From Pomphorhynchus laevis (taxonomy: Eukaryota; Acanthocephala; Palaeacanthocephala; Echinorhynchida; Pomphorhynchidae), in NCBI GenBank assembly GCA_012934845.2, contig WNNJ02000424.1:59965-123964 (forward strand): a stretch of DNA of 64,000 nucleotides, given 5' to 3'. Below, piece after piece: positions 48,301 to 61,445 of the stretch. The position numbers were made by a program, and so were the translations under genes. Every line of letters begins with the position of its first letter. Position 1 is the first letter of the stretch. Below the pieces are notes generated by a model. The model was not told where the DNA came from. It was given only the letters and a program-made list of their open reading frames with translations, and did not search any database.

Positions 48301-48377
48301 ATACTTTGATCGGATCAAAATTTGGATCTGTCAAATATTGGCAGCAAACAAAAAGAGGCATATTATTACCACCTTGA
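39309..48377 (+). CDS. Sec16: Sec16-like COPII assembly protein, copy spanning both units
   Basis: Sec16 organises ER exit sites and scaffolds COPII coat assembly. Exons in order: 39,309-39,439; 39,496-39,673; 41,106-41,161; 41,220-41,588; 41,688-41,769; 41,818-41,941; a doubtful one about 43,846-43,967; 44,021-44,120; 44,171-44,326; 45,459-45,651; 45,911-46,041; 46,088-46,125; 46,177-46,302; 48,162-48,377 (TGA). GT/AG ends and phases agree except around exon 7, where neither phase nor donor fits, and exon 11, which is one base shorter than its upstream duplicate and so out of frame. Family marks: HIGPLTR (GPL block), NWSQALFLSM, RFVDSLDQSLPIATYYNLI, LGRIPPSF, GRWKHHLAVLASL, TEIYEFSQN, FASMLYKHGLYKKSWEYCE, HLPDDDTSK then VYDEERKKWID. 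It totals about 670 residues, much shorter than usual Sec16, and lacks the long N-terminal region. It may be pseudogenised or contain assembly indels. Confidence 0.8.
39674..41105. other. Intron 2 of Sec16-like gene
   Basis: A 1.4-kb intron. The part 40,050-40,700 is less AT-rich than its flanks and holds overlapping open frames on both strands (minus 40,400-40,053; plus 40,319-40,633). None matches a family I know. It is identical in unit 2 (62,190-62,830), which is uninformative because the whole unit is nearly identical. It may be an old insertion. Confidence 0.4.
42600..43575 (+). mobile_element. PLE family A 3' half inside the Sec16-like gene
   Basis: It follows 22,590-23,645 of the long copy: the palm with FRYIDDIC, YLDMNIKLTLTKTTINL, the end of the frame, the structured motif (43,258-43,360; inner stem CTGCTATG 43,295-43,302 with CATAGCAG 43,336-43,343) and the tail ending near ACGTAGACTCAG at 43,565. 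It is 5' truncated and broken, with a few breaks. It sits between exon 6 and exon 8, exactly where the expected exon 7 is hard to find. Confidence 0.75.
44327..45458. other. Intron 9 of Sec16-like gene
   Basis: AT-rich, 1.1 kb, with no gene or repeat recognised. Confidence 0.5.
46303..48161. other. Intron 13, pyrimidine-rich
   Basis: From about 46,360 to 47,750 the plus strand is strikingly poor in G and rich in C and T with many A (TCTACTACAATTCTC, ACTATATCCACTACTATATCC). Degenerate short repeats of TATATCC-type words occur near 47,685-47,720. The 63-codon open frame at 47,012 is probably a by-product of this bias. No gene seen. Confidence 0.5.
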
Positions 48378-49100
48378 TCAATAAGTTAAAATTATTTAAC
48401 AACTAATCTACCTGCAAACTGATTTATGAAAACAGAGATATTCATTGGTTACCATATTTTATTTTTAAAAAATTGTAATTGATTTTGGAAATGTGTATTT
48501 TGTTTTGATGTTTTGTAAATAATTCATAATTATACATTTAATATATACGAATGTATAAATGAATACCTTGTTCGTGTTTTATTCGATTTTAATTTGTGTT
48601 ACTTACTGGATGATTGAAATGAGAAATAATTTACAAGTTAACTTCGATTTTCACAACAACAAACACATTTTAAAAACAGGAATGATTGAAATTATATAAA
48701 TCACTTGTTTCAGAAAGTTATTGGATAAAAACGTTTTGAACGTAAAAGTTTGTACTAGCAAAGAGGCTCAATTAAAAGTTCACAAAAATGGCACATAAAA
48801 TTGTGTACGTAATGGAATGAAATTTTGACGAAAACACAACTCAGGAACAAACCGTTTAGTTGCGACAGTTTACAGAAACAAAAATTTTAAATTACTGAAA
48901 TCCGTGTATTGCAAACAATAGTCTAGAAAAAGGTATCTTTACTTATAAAGCAACCATTCGGCATCTGAGGGACGTTGTGTTGTGTTTAGTGAAGATTCAA
49001 GTATCACATCAAATTACTGAGTTGCCGTATTTCATACGATATTAAAAAATAAAGAAATGATTAATAATTAAATAAGATTTTATACAATCAGATGTATAAG
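48378..49100. other. 3' flank of the Sec16-like gene
   Basis: 3' UTR and downstream DNA. At 48,847 homology to unit 1 (26,026) resumes. No further gene. Confidence 0.5.
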
Positions 49101-49824
49101 AATGATGGGATCTTGCGTATCATCTCCCCATGTACGGATAATACACAAGTCTAAAATTTGTAATAAAAATACCGATGTATTTCTATACGGAAATCATATG
49201 AAGATTATCTTTAATGAGAATTGAGGAACAATTATCTTTTTTAAGACAATAAACGATTTTTTAAAGTGCAGTTGTGTAGTCAATAAAGCCTATAAGGAGT
49301 AACAGTTCTTTGCTGTAATTAAGAATATCTCTTCAGAATTGCATTGAACATATGCATATATGGAGTTGGTCGGCATGAAAAAGACAATATGAAAGATCAT
49401 TAATAGATTTCTGAAGTTTTTAAGGTAATTGTGCTATAAATATAATCAATAATCATGTAATCTTGGGTGAAGAGAAGATTATTTGCCAAATTGATGAAAC
49501 ATGCTTTTATCATAAACAAAGGTTTATCAGAAAGCGGTCATCTGGTGACCAGATATTAATATTTTGGTTCGTGGGTACTTCTTATTCCCATGCTCGAGGA
49601 TATATTGAGATCCTTCAATACCGGATGAGGAAGTCCTTGATACCAATAATCGATAAAGTTCTAGCACCACTCCCTCTAATACATAGCGACGAGTTGGCTG
49701 CATGTAGAAGTACTAATTCTGATTTGTATAAACATGGTAAAGTCAAGGATAAACTCTATTTTATAGATCCAAAAACTCGGGCTCATACCCAAAATATTAA
49801 GTCTTACCGGAAACTATTAATCGA
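49101..49824 (+). pseudogene. Merlin-type transposase fragment (unit 2)
   Basis: Same content as 26,270-27,003. The open frame 49,463-49,834 differs from unit 1 at three residues (T to S in RKSLIPII; A to T and M to L in STNSDLYKH). Core acidic blocks QIDETCF and IHSDELAAC are kept. It is truncated at the same point by PLE sequence (49,824-49,946, minus). Confidence 0.8.
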
Positions 49825-50770
49825 CCCCACATAGTAGCGGGGTCAAATACGCGCTACTGAAGTATTTCCTTTGAAGAAATTTGATTATTTGGAGTACCTT
49901 ATTCTAATACAAAGCATATTGTCTATTGTCCAATTCGGTATTTTGTATATTGTAAAATTATAAGAAAAAATGCCATAAGCCTGATGGAAAATTTGCTGAA
50001 GAATAATGCCGTATGAAGACTACAGAGTTTGTGTAATTCTGACAGATGTTGCATTATCGGGAAAACAATGTCCACAGTTCAATAATACTTTGTCAATAGA
50101 ACAAATCAGATAATAGCTTGTTAGTAGAATAAATTGTATAGTTAAACAAGAGAACAAAGTGTGTCTTTTTTAAAAGTTACAAACGAACTTAAATAACGCG
50201 GTAATTTAAAACTAGAAATGTTAAGAACGAAAAATATTACGTATTCGAATAATTTTTCGCGAGAACAAATTATCTATTAGCACAATTTCAACTGCAATTT
50301 CGTTAATCTTTTGCGAGATTTTTACTGTGATGTTATACTGCATAACATAAAAGTATAAATAATCTCAAAATGAATTACATATGACATTTAAAAAAACGAA
50401 TTTATATTTGAAAAATATATTTATAGCTGATCGGCTATTCATAATCGATTCCTAATACGAGTACTTTTATTTTATTAAAAAAATGTTTTTTTTAAAAGTA
50501 TAAATACTTTCTACAATGAGTCATACATATAGTATTTTACATATAAAAAGATTGCAGTGTTTTATATCGTAATTATATAAGAATATTTCAAATTGTACAA
50601 ATTGACACTATTGCAGAAAAACAACTGATTAAACATTGCTGTTCTCTATAAATGTCGAATAAATGTGGTCAGCTATTTCAAAATGGCATTGGCCTTCATT
50701 TCAATTTCAACTGCAGAAAAACGATAAAAAAGACAAATCCACAATTTTGAAACTTGCTTAAACTTGCCGA

Positions 50771-51616
50771 AGAAGTTTTACACAATTACCTGTAAAACGC
50801 AGTACTAAGCATAGACGCAGGGAACGCATTCAACCTCATAAATCGTCTTCTGCTCCTACAAAACCTAAATCATGCTTTCCCGTCACTCAAGACAGTCATC
50901 AACAATAAATATTCAACGGAATGATGCCTTAATGTGGGAGGGAACACTATTCTGTCCAAAGAAGGAGTTACTGAGGTGATCCCTTTGCAATGACAGGATT
51001 TTCGATTGCATCCATACTCTTAATTAAGTAGATACAAGAACTTTTCTTTAGATCGAATACCGTTTGTTCGCTGACGACGCAACATTCACCGGAACAGTAC
51101 AAGACCTTTTAGACTTATGGGATTATAAAATTGAAAGATGGCATCAATTTTGATAATTCTCAAATAAGCGCAAATGTAAATTACTCACACATGAGCCAGA
51201 AAAAGAATTTGCGCAATGACAGTTTAAGAACACGAAAATGAAAATAGTAAGTGGATTTCATATCATCTTGGGAAGTCCGATAGGAACATGCAAATTCATA
51301 TAGGAGTATTTTACACAAATAATTGCCAAATGTACAAAAGTGACAGAATAACTGATGCATGTTGTGGAAATCGACGCACAGGTTGCTAACGTGGCTCTGG
51401 TAACAGCCCTCAAACACAAGTGGATTTATACAGAGAACGTATCCAACTTCTTCAAGCCAATTTATAACACTAAGAAATGCAATATTCGGCAAATTAATGA
51501 CCAATAAATTAAGCATATTGCAATGTTGTGAGAAAATTCACAAGATAATTGCTCTGCCGTCAAGCTTGGGAGGTATGGGCATAAGGCACCAACTACACAC
51601 TTAAGAGCCCGACTTT
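50771..51616 (+). pseudogene. LINE reverse transcriptase remnant (unit 2)
   Basis: Duplicate of 28,215-29,060 at an offset of about 22,556, with several substitutions (for example AGGAAACGCATTTAAC to AGGGAACGCATTCAAC). It shows a slightly higher difference rate than the Sec16 exons. Equally broken. Confidence 0.65.
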
Positions 51617-52069
51617 CTTATTACATTGAAAGTGGCTACAATAGCTTTTCGTGGCTACTAAAAAATTGAAGGTTATAATATTGGCACCGACTTCAAAACA
51701 GTTGTATTCTTTTGTGATTAATAAATTGTTTGCGTTAAAAATTAATTTTTATATTAAATATTCACTTTTATTTGTGTCTTATATTAAAAAATAAATAAAA
51801 AGGTCTAAAATTGAGAAGTTCCACTTGTGTCTCTGAAGGCGGAATTCCAGATATATTTTGAAACATATTTAATGGATTTTTATTCACTTCCTAACTCGAC
51901 GAAATGTCCTTCTCGACATAACGTCATATGCGTCTATCTCATAGAGTTTAACTGGCCGACGTAATATCCATCATAATTATTTACACTTCTGTAATAATAA
52001 TTCATTATATAACGTAAAATCATAATTGTTCTTTTGAAGTCATAAGAGGATGACCGCAAATTTAATGTG

Positions 52070-53685
52070 ATCAGATGATGACCTTAAAATCCTACGCGAC
52101 CAGGTGAATATGTTATTAGATATATCAATCGCAAATATATGTATGGATATAACACAGGATGACGAATTACGCCCGAATATCAACAGAAATCCGGGAGCTT
52201 TTAACATTTTACCAAAAACGCATAAAAACATTTGTTTGTGTCCGGGTAGACTAATAGTGAGTAACAAAGGTACAACAACTAAAAATCTCTCACGATATAT
52301 CAATGAATTGTGATAACCAATGATCAGTACTATGAAAAGATATCTCCGTAACTCATATGGATGTATTTATAAACTTCAGGAACATGAAAATGAATTACAT
52401 AAGGATGATATACTATTTACTATGTATATCGAATCACTATACTATAATGTTGACTACATACATCAAGCTATGGTAGCAGCAGATTACCCAACGTAACATG
52501 TTGATTTGTTAAGTTTGCATTACGATTAATTTTATAAGAGAATATATTTGAATTTGATAACAAGTTATACAAGCAAGTTTTTGGAGTGGCCATGGATGCA
52601 CCTGTTCAATTATTCTTGCAACAATTTACCTAGATCAATATGAAAAATCATTCTTTTAAAATTTCAAACGACCTTCTCTTTGGGTCCGCTACATTGATAA
52701 TGTACTCGCTATTTCGAGAACAAAAAAACACTCCAACAGTGAATTTAGTGAAGCAATAAACCAATTTGTACTTAGAGATTTACGCGTGAATTATTACATT
52801 TAATTAATTTTATTGAACTTATCATTACTATAGACTGCAATAACACTTTCAAAACAGCATTGTATCGAAAATTAACAACTCAAACAGTTTATCTACACCC
52901 ACGTAGTAGTCAATCCTCTGATATGAATATGTCAATTATATTTTGCGAAGCTCTTAGAATATTTTGATCATGTACCGAACGAGAAGGTGCAGAAAAATGG
53001 TTACTAGTCCTCAGCAACTAATCATTAAATCGAGGTTATACACGACGTCAGTTACATCATTAACTACAAAAAGCCCGAATTCATAGAAATCAGAATTATT
53101 CTAAAGATAAATCAAATTGGCATCATAGACTAATAATTCCGTATCATTACGGTCCTCGGTTGCTACAAATAGACAGTAACCTAGTTATAAATAGGATACT
53201 GATAAAATATTATAAACAACAATTGTTTAGACATCGAGTAATATTCACAGGAATGAATATTTCAAGGTATCTTGTCAAGTATAAGTTTAGCATGTACAAA
53301 GAAGATAATCATAATGGTAAGCAAGGGCATTGCAACAGGTGTAAGACCAATAGATCAAAATGCTGCGATATCATCCTTGACTGTCGGAAGTTTGAGATAC
53401 CTCGACAGGGCTAAGCTATTCGTTAACGACTGTAACATATTGTATATATCAAGTAATCGTATACGTTGGAATGTGCTGTCGATGCCATGATCATTATGTC
53501 GGTGAATAAGGTCGAACAATGAATATAAGACTATACAACAGACGACCAGACTTTAAATATAAAGTATATAGAGAGATGCGATCGTGAAAAATAGTGTGCA
53601 AATTCACAATACTGAAAATGCTATCTTTCAATATGTCATTATAAAAAAAACTTGGAAAATCCACGTTTAGGAAAAGCACTTGAAC
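52070..53685 (+). mobile_element. PLE family B with GIY-YIG traces (unit 2)
   Basis: Duplicate of 29,515-31,130 at offset 22,555. The open piece 52,104-52,313 is identical in protein to unit 1. Broken in the same way. Confidence 0.65.
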
Positions 53686-54621
53686 AGCAGTAGGTAGTAA
53701 GTCACCAGGTATAAATGCAGATCATATATACGATGAGAAAAGCTAAATTTAAAAATTGTATGACATATTTTATTTTGGTTTTCATGTATTCTAGATTGAA
53801 ATAGACCAAAGTGCGACACGTTATTAAGACTTGTTTATCCATGATGGAATCATCCGACTCTACCCCGGACGAACAAGAGCTTTTTCTTCGCTCTAAGGTT
53901 AGGACTTTTCTCACTTCAATAAAACATAATATCGGTCGGCTGCATTCGAGATTTTATCTTTTGGTCATAACTTACAGCACATGACCATAAATGGTTTGCG
54001 TCAAGAAAACCATTGGGTGATAAGGGAGGACCAGCATCAAAACGTTATTACAACACTACAACGTGAATTGGGAAATATCTACCAAATTAATTATACTAAT
54101 TCATAGGTGGTTAGTCTGCAATAATGATATTGCTTTTAAATGAATGGAAGTTCGAGCATTTAACAGCAGTTGGCACATACACAAACAGTATTTACAAATA
54201 CGGAAAGATCCTCTTGTGTTGCACATTGTCTATTTGAGCAAAACTTTCCATGAAAACTGTCAAGAGAAAATCTTATTTGAGATTAAATCTCATTCAATCA
54301 TTTAATTTCAAAATTCGCTTTCTTTGACTACCAAACTTATAAATGTTCGGGAATTCAACTGCAGTCGTAAATTGGATAACACTATCCAGTAAGAGCTGCT
54401 TCGAATCCAAAATCAATACAAGGGAACAAAAGCAACCGTATTTAATAAAATAATTATAAAAATGTAATTTTTCAATAATAATATAAAAGACTGCCGAATA
54501 TATACAGATTGGGCATTTTTCTAATTGTCAAGTGATTTAAAACTTCAATTTAAAAAATATTATGGATTAATTTCATATAATTTGTTCTGAAATAAAAAAA
54601 TAACGATAGATAATTGAATTA
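53686..54621. other. Unassigned stretch (unit 2)
   Basis: Duplicate of 31,131-32,060, including the ACTGCCGAATATATACAGAT word near 54,489. No gene named. Confidence 0.4.
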
Positions 54622-54707
54622 GAAAGGAGAAAATAAATCATTGGCGAGTAATTTGTATCAAAGAATAGGAACGGAATCCAGATTAAATTACGCTTCCTCC
54701 TGATCAC
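54622..54707 (+). other. Variant PLE structured 3' motif (unit 2)
   Basis: Identical in its paired parts to 32,067-32,152 (GTAATTT with AAATTAC; TTCCTCCTGATCACC). Confidence 0.5.
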
Positions 54708-57251
54708 CCGTTGTATCAATTCTAAAAATTGTATATTATAACGTAATTAATTATAAAACATTTAGAATCTGTAGGCGTGAAAATCTTAATAAAAAGATTA
54801 AGAAAAATCTTACGAAAATCTTACAACGCCTACTAGATCGATTTACAATAAGATAACAATCAGAAGGCTTGTAAGTTTGTGCCTCACAGACTGTCTTTAT
54901 ATAAAGTAAAATTAATGATTTCGAATATTAAATTAAATGAATTTAATATAAAAATATTAAATATTAAATTAATCAAAATCGATGTTCAAAGTAATTCGAA
55001 TCGAAAATATAAATTATAACATAAATAGAGAAAAAAGTTAACAAAAAATAATATTTAACAATATTTAATATATTTGATATTTAACAATATCAAAAAATAG
55101 ATGTTCAAATTAATACGAATAGAAAATATAAATTAAAGCATAAATAGAGAAACTTGTTTACAAAAAATAATATCTCGCCAACAATAATAAAGTGACTCAA
55201 CAAAGTAAAATTTATATAAAGTATAATAAAAATAATAATTTAGTATTAATATTTATACGATTAAAGTCCATTCTAAATACAAAAAAATGCGAAACAATAA
55301 CTGTTAAAAGACGTTAATATTCATTACAATATGAAGAACTAAAGAATAATTAATTCTAAATTTATGTCTGTAACAGAGAAAATGTGTTTTGTATAACAAA
55401 ACAACTTTATAACAATGCATTGAAATTGTAACAAAAAACACATTAAATAAATTAAAAATTAATGAAGTCACTTTCTTGTGTACGCTTTTTTGTTTATTTT
55501 ATGTTTAGACAAATTTTCGCCCACCATTTTTAGTATTTTATAATTAAAATATTGATTTAAAAGTACTAATTTAATTAAAAATGAAAAAATATTCGTCTGA
55601 CACTTGTAATCGTATACAAACCTATAAATATTCGTTTGTATAAACAAACGAAATAGGAATTTTTATTTCAGAGAAACCGAATTCTTTATTAGGCAAATAA
55701 TTACTTTACGAAATATTTTATTTGAAGAAGGCACACATTATTCGTATATTTTTGAAATTTTTCCTATCGAAAACAAGCAATAAAGCAAAAGAGCGAAGCA
55801 AAAATAACAAAGCGAAAGAAACATTTTTTTCGTTCAAATTGAATGAAAAATTATAAATTGAATTTTTGATTTATATTCATAATTAAAATTTAGAAATAAA
55901 ATTTCTATTTAAATATCTTAAACGAGGAATTGAAAGATATTTTTATAACAAATAGTAAACTAAATACAAACGCGAAACAAATGATCATATTAAAGACACA
56001 AGCAAACAACAGCTAAAATATCATAGAATAATCAGCATCCAAAATGTCTTCAATAAAGGATTTAAACAGAAATGACATAGATTATACCACAAATGACACA
56101 ATTTTAAAGATTAAACATAAAGAAGTGGCATGATATGATGTCTAAATAACAACATCTAATTTATGAAACATCATTTGATTGTGTGACTAGTAATTTACTA
56201 AAAAGTTTAGATCAAACTGTTATTTATTAACCCACAGAGAATCGTATACCTGTAAAATTCTGGAATATAGCAAAGGCTAGATCTTGCTTTATCATAATTC
56301 TGCTAATGAATTCTGTTCAAAATTCCGCTAAAAGAGCAGAATTTTGGTTAAACAAACCATATTTCATACTTTTGTTTGATTTTGCAAATGTGTAAAGTGC
56401 TGACGATTAAAGTCAAGAATCTTGATTTTTTGATCTAAAAGCAAATCAATAATACAAAATAGATTAAGAAGAATATATTTTAGATAAACAAATATATGGT
56501 TCAGTCAAGTTCATTTATGTTCAGTTAATATTAAATTACATAGCAATCAACTTTAAGCAATTAATATCAACTGTAAATTTTTAAAATCTATAGAATTTAT
56601 GTATAATAATTAATTAATAATTTTTAAATAATTATTTAAAAATAATTCTCAACATAATTACTGCATAATCTATTGATTCATAACTACAGCAGTAGTCTAT
56701 CAAAGGATATGCAGATAATTTTAATAATGAATTGTATATAAACAACATTGTTTTAACATTCATAGACCACTATAGTTAGTTCAGTAAATACTAAATTATA
56801 TGGAAATAATATAGTAATTAATAATTACCATATAATCATATAATAATTTATGATTTTAAAAAAGTTATTAAAAATCATCATTTACACATTTACTACATAA
56901 TCTTTTGACCCATATATTACAATAGAAACCACACAAAATACTATCAATCGATATTACAGATACTTAATGAATTTTATATAGAAAAAACATTGAAAAGTAT
57001 ATTAACTTTTGTTTCAAGTGTAGCGTTCAGAATGATAGCATGAACTTAAAGTAACATTTGTATGCACCAGTGAAGAGTATTTATGATATTGAATACTGCC
57101 AAATACACACAGGTTGGCCAATTTTTCTAAAAAATTGGACAACTTGTGTTGTCCGATTATGTTCTATCATGATCAAGTTAAGAAAAAAAGCGAAAAATTG
57201 TCAATTTTAAAATTGTTAGTGTCAAAAAATTTAAAGTAGCATTTGTATGCA
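54708..57251. other. AT-rich spacer (unit 2)
   Basis: Matches 32,153-35,114 except that about 418 bp around unit 1 positions 32,510-32,945 are absent, near 55,070-55,090 where AACAATATTTAATATATTTG occurs. The tandem pair (about 56,500-57,000) and the palindrome near 57,118 are kept. No gene. Confidence 0.5.
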
Positions 57252-59034
57252 TCAGTGGGGAACAAATAACATCATTAAAGACAGCGTTGAATAAATTACT
57301 AACCGCAAGTGTTTTAGGACAGGTAACGTCCCATACAAGTAGGCGTCTCGTTTCCCAAGGGACAAAAAATCGCCATCCGGTCTTTTCCCGTCATCTCTGC
57401 ACGGTCCAACTACTTCTAGGCGAGATGGGTCACCGGCCGTTATCAGAGCACAACGAATAAAATTATTGACTGTAATGTTGAGTTTGTGTCGGTTGTAACC
57501 CAACACTCGCAATTGAACAATATTGAAAATTTAAATCCGAAAAGCATGACCAGATACATTGAGCGGTCGTCCATATTTATACCTACCGAGCCGTTCGGCA
57601 GGGCATCCAGAAATTCGCAAGACCATTTAGTTGCTGCGCAAAGTAAACGGACGTGATCTTTAGGGCAGCCACAAGAACCAATCAGGCCGCGGAGCATGGT
57701 CTCAAACAGGGCCACTGTCTTACGTTTTTGTACGGTTGTATCCGTTGGAGCAGGCAGGTTTAACGTGGAAGTCCGACAATCCAATGCGGTTTTTAAACTT
57801 GAGTGGTTGATGCCTGAGCATCCATCGATATAATCTGGCAGCACAATCGAGGTTAAGCCACTTATGCTCGAGACGGACGAGCAGAAGGTTGGAATTGCTA
57901 ATTCTTCCGCCCTCAGAACAGAAAGTCCGCCGAACTCAACTGTCAATGAGGTTTGACGACAATCCGTGTAAGTGAGCTGAAGATTAACGATCTCGGCAAG
58001 AGAACAGCGGACTTCCTCGTCGAAAGCTTTCGCTGGTCTGCTAGAAAACACGGTGCGCAGCGTAGTAGAAAGCTGACCTACGGTAGCATCAGACAATGAA
58101 GCAATATGAAAAACGCGTCCTGCTTCGCTAGTTTGCGAAGCTTCTGGCCTACCTGCCAAGGTTGTGGATGGCTTTTTCCAAAAATGATACGAGGTGACTT
58201 CCGCTGCAAAGGGGTGCGTTGAGTAAGTCGGAAGACGATACATCACATACATTGGCGTCTGACAAATATTCAATCAGATGTTGGACATCAGTGCTGTCGG
58301 CGATGATGATTTGGCACTTGTCTGCGGGTAAGTGTAAGCCGATAGAAGATGCCTGTTGTTAGATGTTAATGATTGCGTTGGCAAGAGTGGACAGTTATCA
58401 ACTTATACAGCAGTCATCGAGATACCACGTTACAAGTGGTGAGGAAAGGCTGTGGGCTAGCTTGTTGGTAGTTAGCGAGAACAGAAAAGGTCTGGGGGGT
58501 CGCCACTCTGAATTCCCTCCGATGATTCACTAGCACTGTAGCCGAAAATCAGAGTGCTTGGACCGTTGTAGCACATTTCCACAAATTCTATAATTTCCGG
58601 AATATCCCTCTCCACGCATTGAAGGACGACATCGCGACTGCTGGAGTTAAAGGAATTCTTAAAGTCTAAGTTAACCATGGCTGATGTGCCTATAAGACCG
58701 TGTTCTGCAAAACATTTCGCTGAGTGAACTGCGACCTCGACACACCCAGAAACGCCAAAGCCCAGTTGTTATAAGAGTAGTTGGTCAAAGATTTTCTGCG
58801 AGAAGTAGCCTCCAAAAGGTGTCATCTAGCGGGCAAACATTTGCGGCGTTAATTAGTCCCCCCAGCTTGTTGGCAAAAGTAGGCTGAGCTGCTCGTAGTA
58901 TTCGCCGAACCAAGCGAAAGTTCGAGCGCAGAAGTTCTGACAACTTTATCGAACTTATTTTGCATGAATTGAGAAATACATGATTGCCATCCAATAATGG
59001 AGCTGCAATGATTTGTTTGGGAATCGAAACAAAT
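57252..59034 (-). pseudogene. LINE reverse transcriptase with nuclease tail (unit 2)
   Basis: Duplicate of 35,115-36,897 at offset 22,137. The long frame 58,273-57,443 differs by a handful of residues (for example TSLPVEF to TSLTVEF, and SDLTS to SGLTS). TWYLDD and CRDDGKRPDG are kept. Confidence 0.75.
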
Positions 59035-59345
59035 CATCTTTTATATTAATAAAATCTGCTATGTTCTTTATGTTCTTATGCTCTTTATGTTCTTTAGTTG
59101 TTCATATTGTAATAAGTATAAATGTCTAATATCGGCTTTATTATCATCTCTTTATTAAATTTCATAAAAGACTATTTATTTAACTTTGGATTTTAAAATT
59201 TAATTTAAATAGTAAAATATACTAAATAATTTGTTTATTTTGCTTTGTATATATTATTCTTTGTGAGTCACTCTATTATTGCGCAAATATTATATTCTTT
59301 AAAACTGTTCCTTTATTTATGTAATATTTTATATTTTCTTTTTAA

Positions 59346-59537
59346 TTGTATAAAACATCTATTTTGTTGGTTATATTTCAATTAATAATTATAGTTGATT
59401 GTTATTACTTAGCAACGCATTGTTTTCCGCCATATATGTACTTTTCACCAACACATTGTTATGATCCATCTTATTACCTGGCTTATCAAGCAATGTTTCA
59501 ACAACAACAGCCAGCCGAAAATTATTATTGCAGGTAA
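59346..59537 (+). CDS. Candidate small secreted peptide (unit 2)
   Basis: Protein identical to 37,209-37,400, in the same 523-bp segment between 27-bp direct repeats (59,035-59,061 and 59,585-59,611, the latter with one changed base). Identity reflects the recent duplication and is not evidence of selection. Confidence 0.35.
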   Translation: MYKTSILLVIFQLIIIVDCYYLATHCFPPYMYFSPTHCYDPSYYLAYQAMFQQQQPAENYYCR

Positions 59538-59721
59538 AGCTTTTAGATTTTTTGCGAAAATGCGTAATCAATGTATGCATCTTACATCTTTTATATTCAT
59601 AAAATCTGCTAATGAGTTTACGTATTTAATATAATTATTTAAATAATAACTATATTTATGCTAAATCGAAATTTTATAATTTTCAAAATTTTATGAATTG
59701 ACTGTTAAATACCAGACGATG

Positions 59722-60652
59722 TATCTAGAATAAGGATAAGGAATCATCAGGAGAAACTGTTATGCTGTCAGTTTACAGCCCTTTTTTTGACCCAGCATAG
59801 CAGAGTGGCTAAACGCGTGCTAATGACGTAGTTCTTCTGATAAAATTTAATTATATTGAAACAAATCATTTGATTATATTGAAACCCATTAAAACACATC
59901 TTAGTTGTCTCAGTATGGATTACTTTTAAACAACTTCGATTTATCAAAATATTTAAAACTCTCCTTTATACAATTTTATAAAAATATTTGTTGTCCAAAT
60001 ATTTAATTTTGATTAGATAGGCATTTTAGTTATTATAACATATGCAAACTATTTTGAAAAAAGATTAATTAATTTTTCTAGAGCTTCTTTAGTATCTGCT
60101 AAATCTCAATTTGCATAAAGCGTACTAAAATCGTATGTACATATATTCTGAAAATTTATTCCTTGTGAGTCTTCAAAAAATTCTTTTGTAGAATTAATAC
60201 GGTTAATAACTTTAAGTATTTTTTTCTTATAGACAGAAATTGACTTTAAGGTACATTTAAAAGTGCCACATATGAACCTAGGTTTTATTGGTGTTTATGC
60301 AAGTTTGGATTCAAATGTGATAGAGTTATATTTAAAAGCGTTTAACTCCATTTTTCCATTAGGATTGAATAACATTGTACAAAATCATTAAACTAAAATA
60401 ACTAAAAAATCATTATGTAAATATAAGAGGTTTTTTCTAGAGATATTATTTGTTCAATAAAAAAATACTAATTTACGATTAGAAAAGGTTAAGTTGTATA
60501 ATAGACAGTTATTGCAATATAAAATACTATAATCGAACAACAAATGTAAATAATAGCAATAAAATATATACACTGACCATAAAATTCATTGGCAAATGTA
60601 TAAATAATATAAACATAGGTAGAATTTTAAATAATTGTAAGAGCTCGGATAA
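59722..60652. mobile_element. Head-to-head PLE family A pieces (unit 2)
   Basis: Duplicate of 37,585-38,515: inverted 3' portion with structured motif (minus, about 59,745-59,853) joined to a plus-strand 5' portion starting at the PLGLN point (about 60,361). Broken. Confidence 0.65.
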
Positions 60653-61445
60653 TCGCAAAGTTTCTCCATAGTGTAGCCGCTTTAGCTTAAAATATAAGGT
60701 TAGGAATACGGAATTGACTCGGAATAAAGTACCTGCTTTTTTATATCAACACATTTCAGTTGAAAAGGCTAGGACACCTTACGAAGATGTCTTGAGATTT
60801 CCTACCTCGAGGCGTTTTTGCAGAACTGACTCTTAGGAATGAGACTTTGAGGTAGATCTCGATACCGGAGGAATGATAAAATCTCGAAACCGGCCGAAGA
60901 ACGACTTAATGCTAAAATTGTGCTTATATACCAGCATTAATTGAAATTCATATACAATTTTTTTCATGTAAGGTGTTTATAATTTAACGATCAGACAAAT
61001 ATGTTTATTTTCCGACAACCTTTGACTAGTTTTGTCCGTATATTATATATTTGACAGCTCTTTATATTTTAGACTATTAAGGTGGGATAATAAACTTTCA
61101 AAAAGTTTCCAAAGTTAGATTTTGTAAAATAAATGATTCTACAAATTTATGACATTCCTTGTATTAGCTGAGATTGGACACTTAGACGTTTTGCAGTTTC
61201 GGCAATATGAATCTGTTTTAATTCTTGCAACGAGCAGAATGTACATTGCCTGTACAGCAAAGCGCTTTCAAACTGCTTACCAATAACTATTTGATCCGTT
61301 TAAGTTCAATTATATTTGTATTTATATCAAATTTATCAGTTGATTTGTTTTACCGCATGATCGACAAACACAAATATACCTTTACAACTTTCAAGTACAA
61401 CTAAAAGTTATACCTATTTTGTTTAATAATATTTAATTATTTAGT

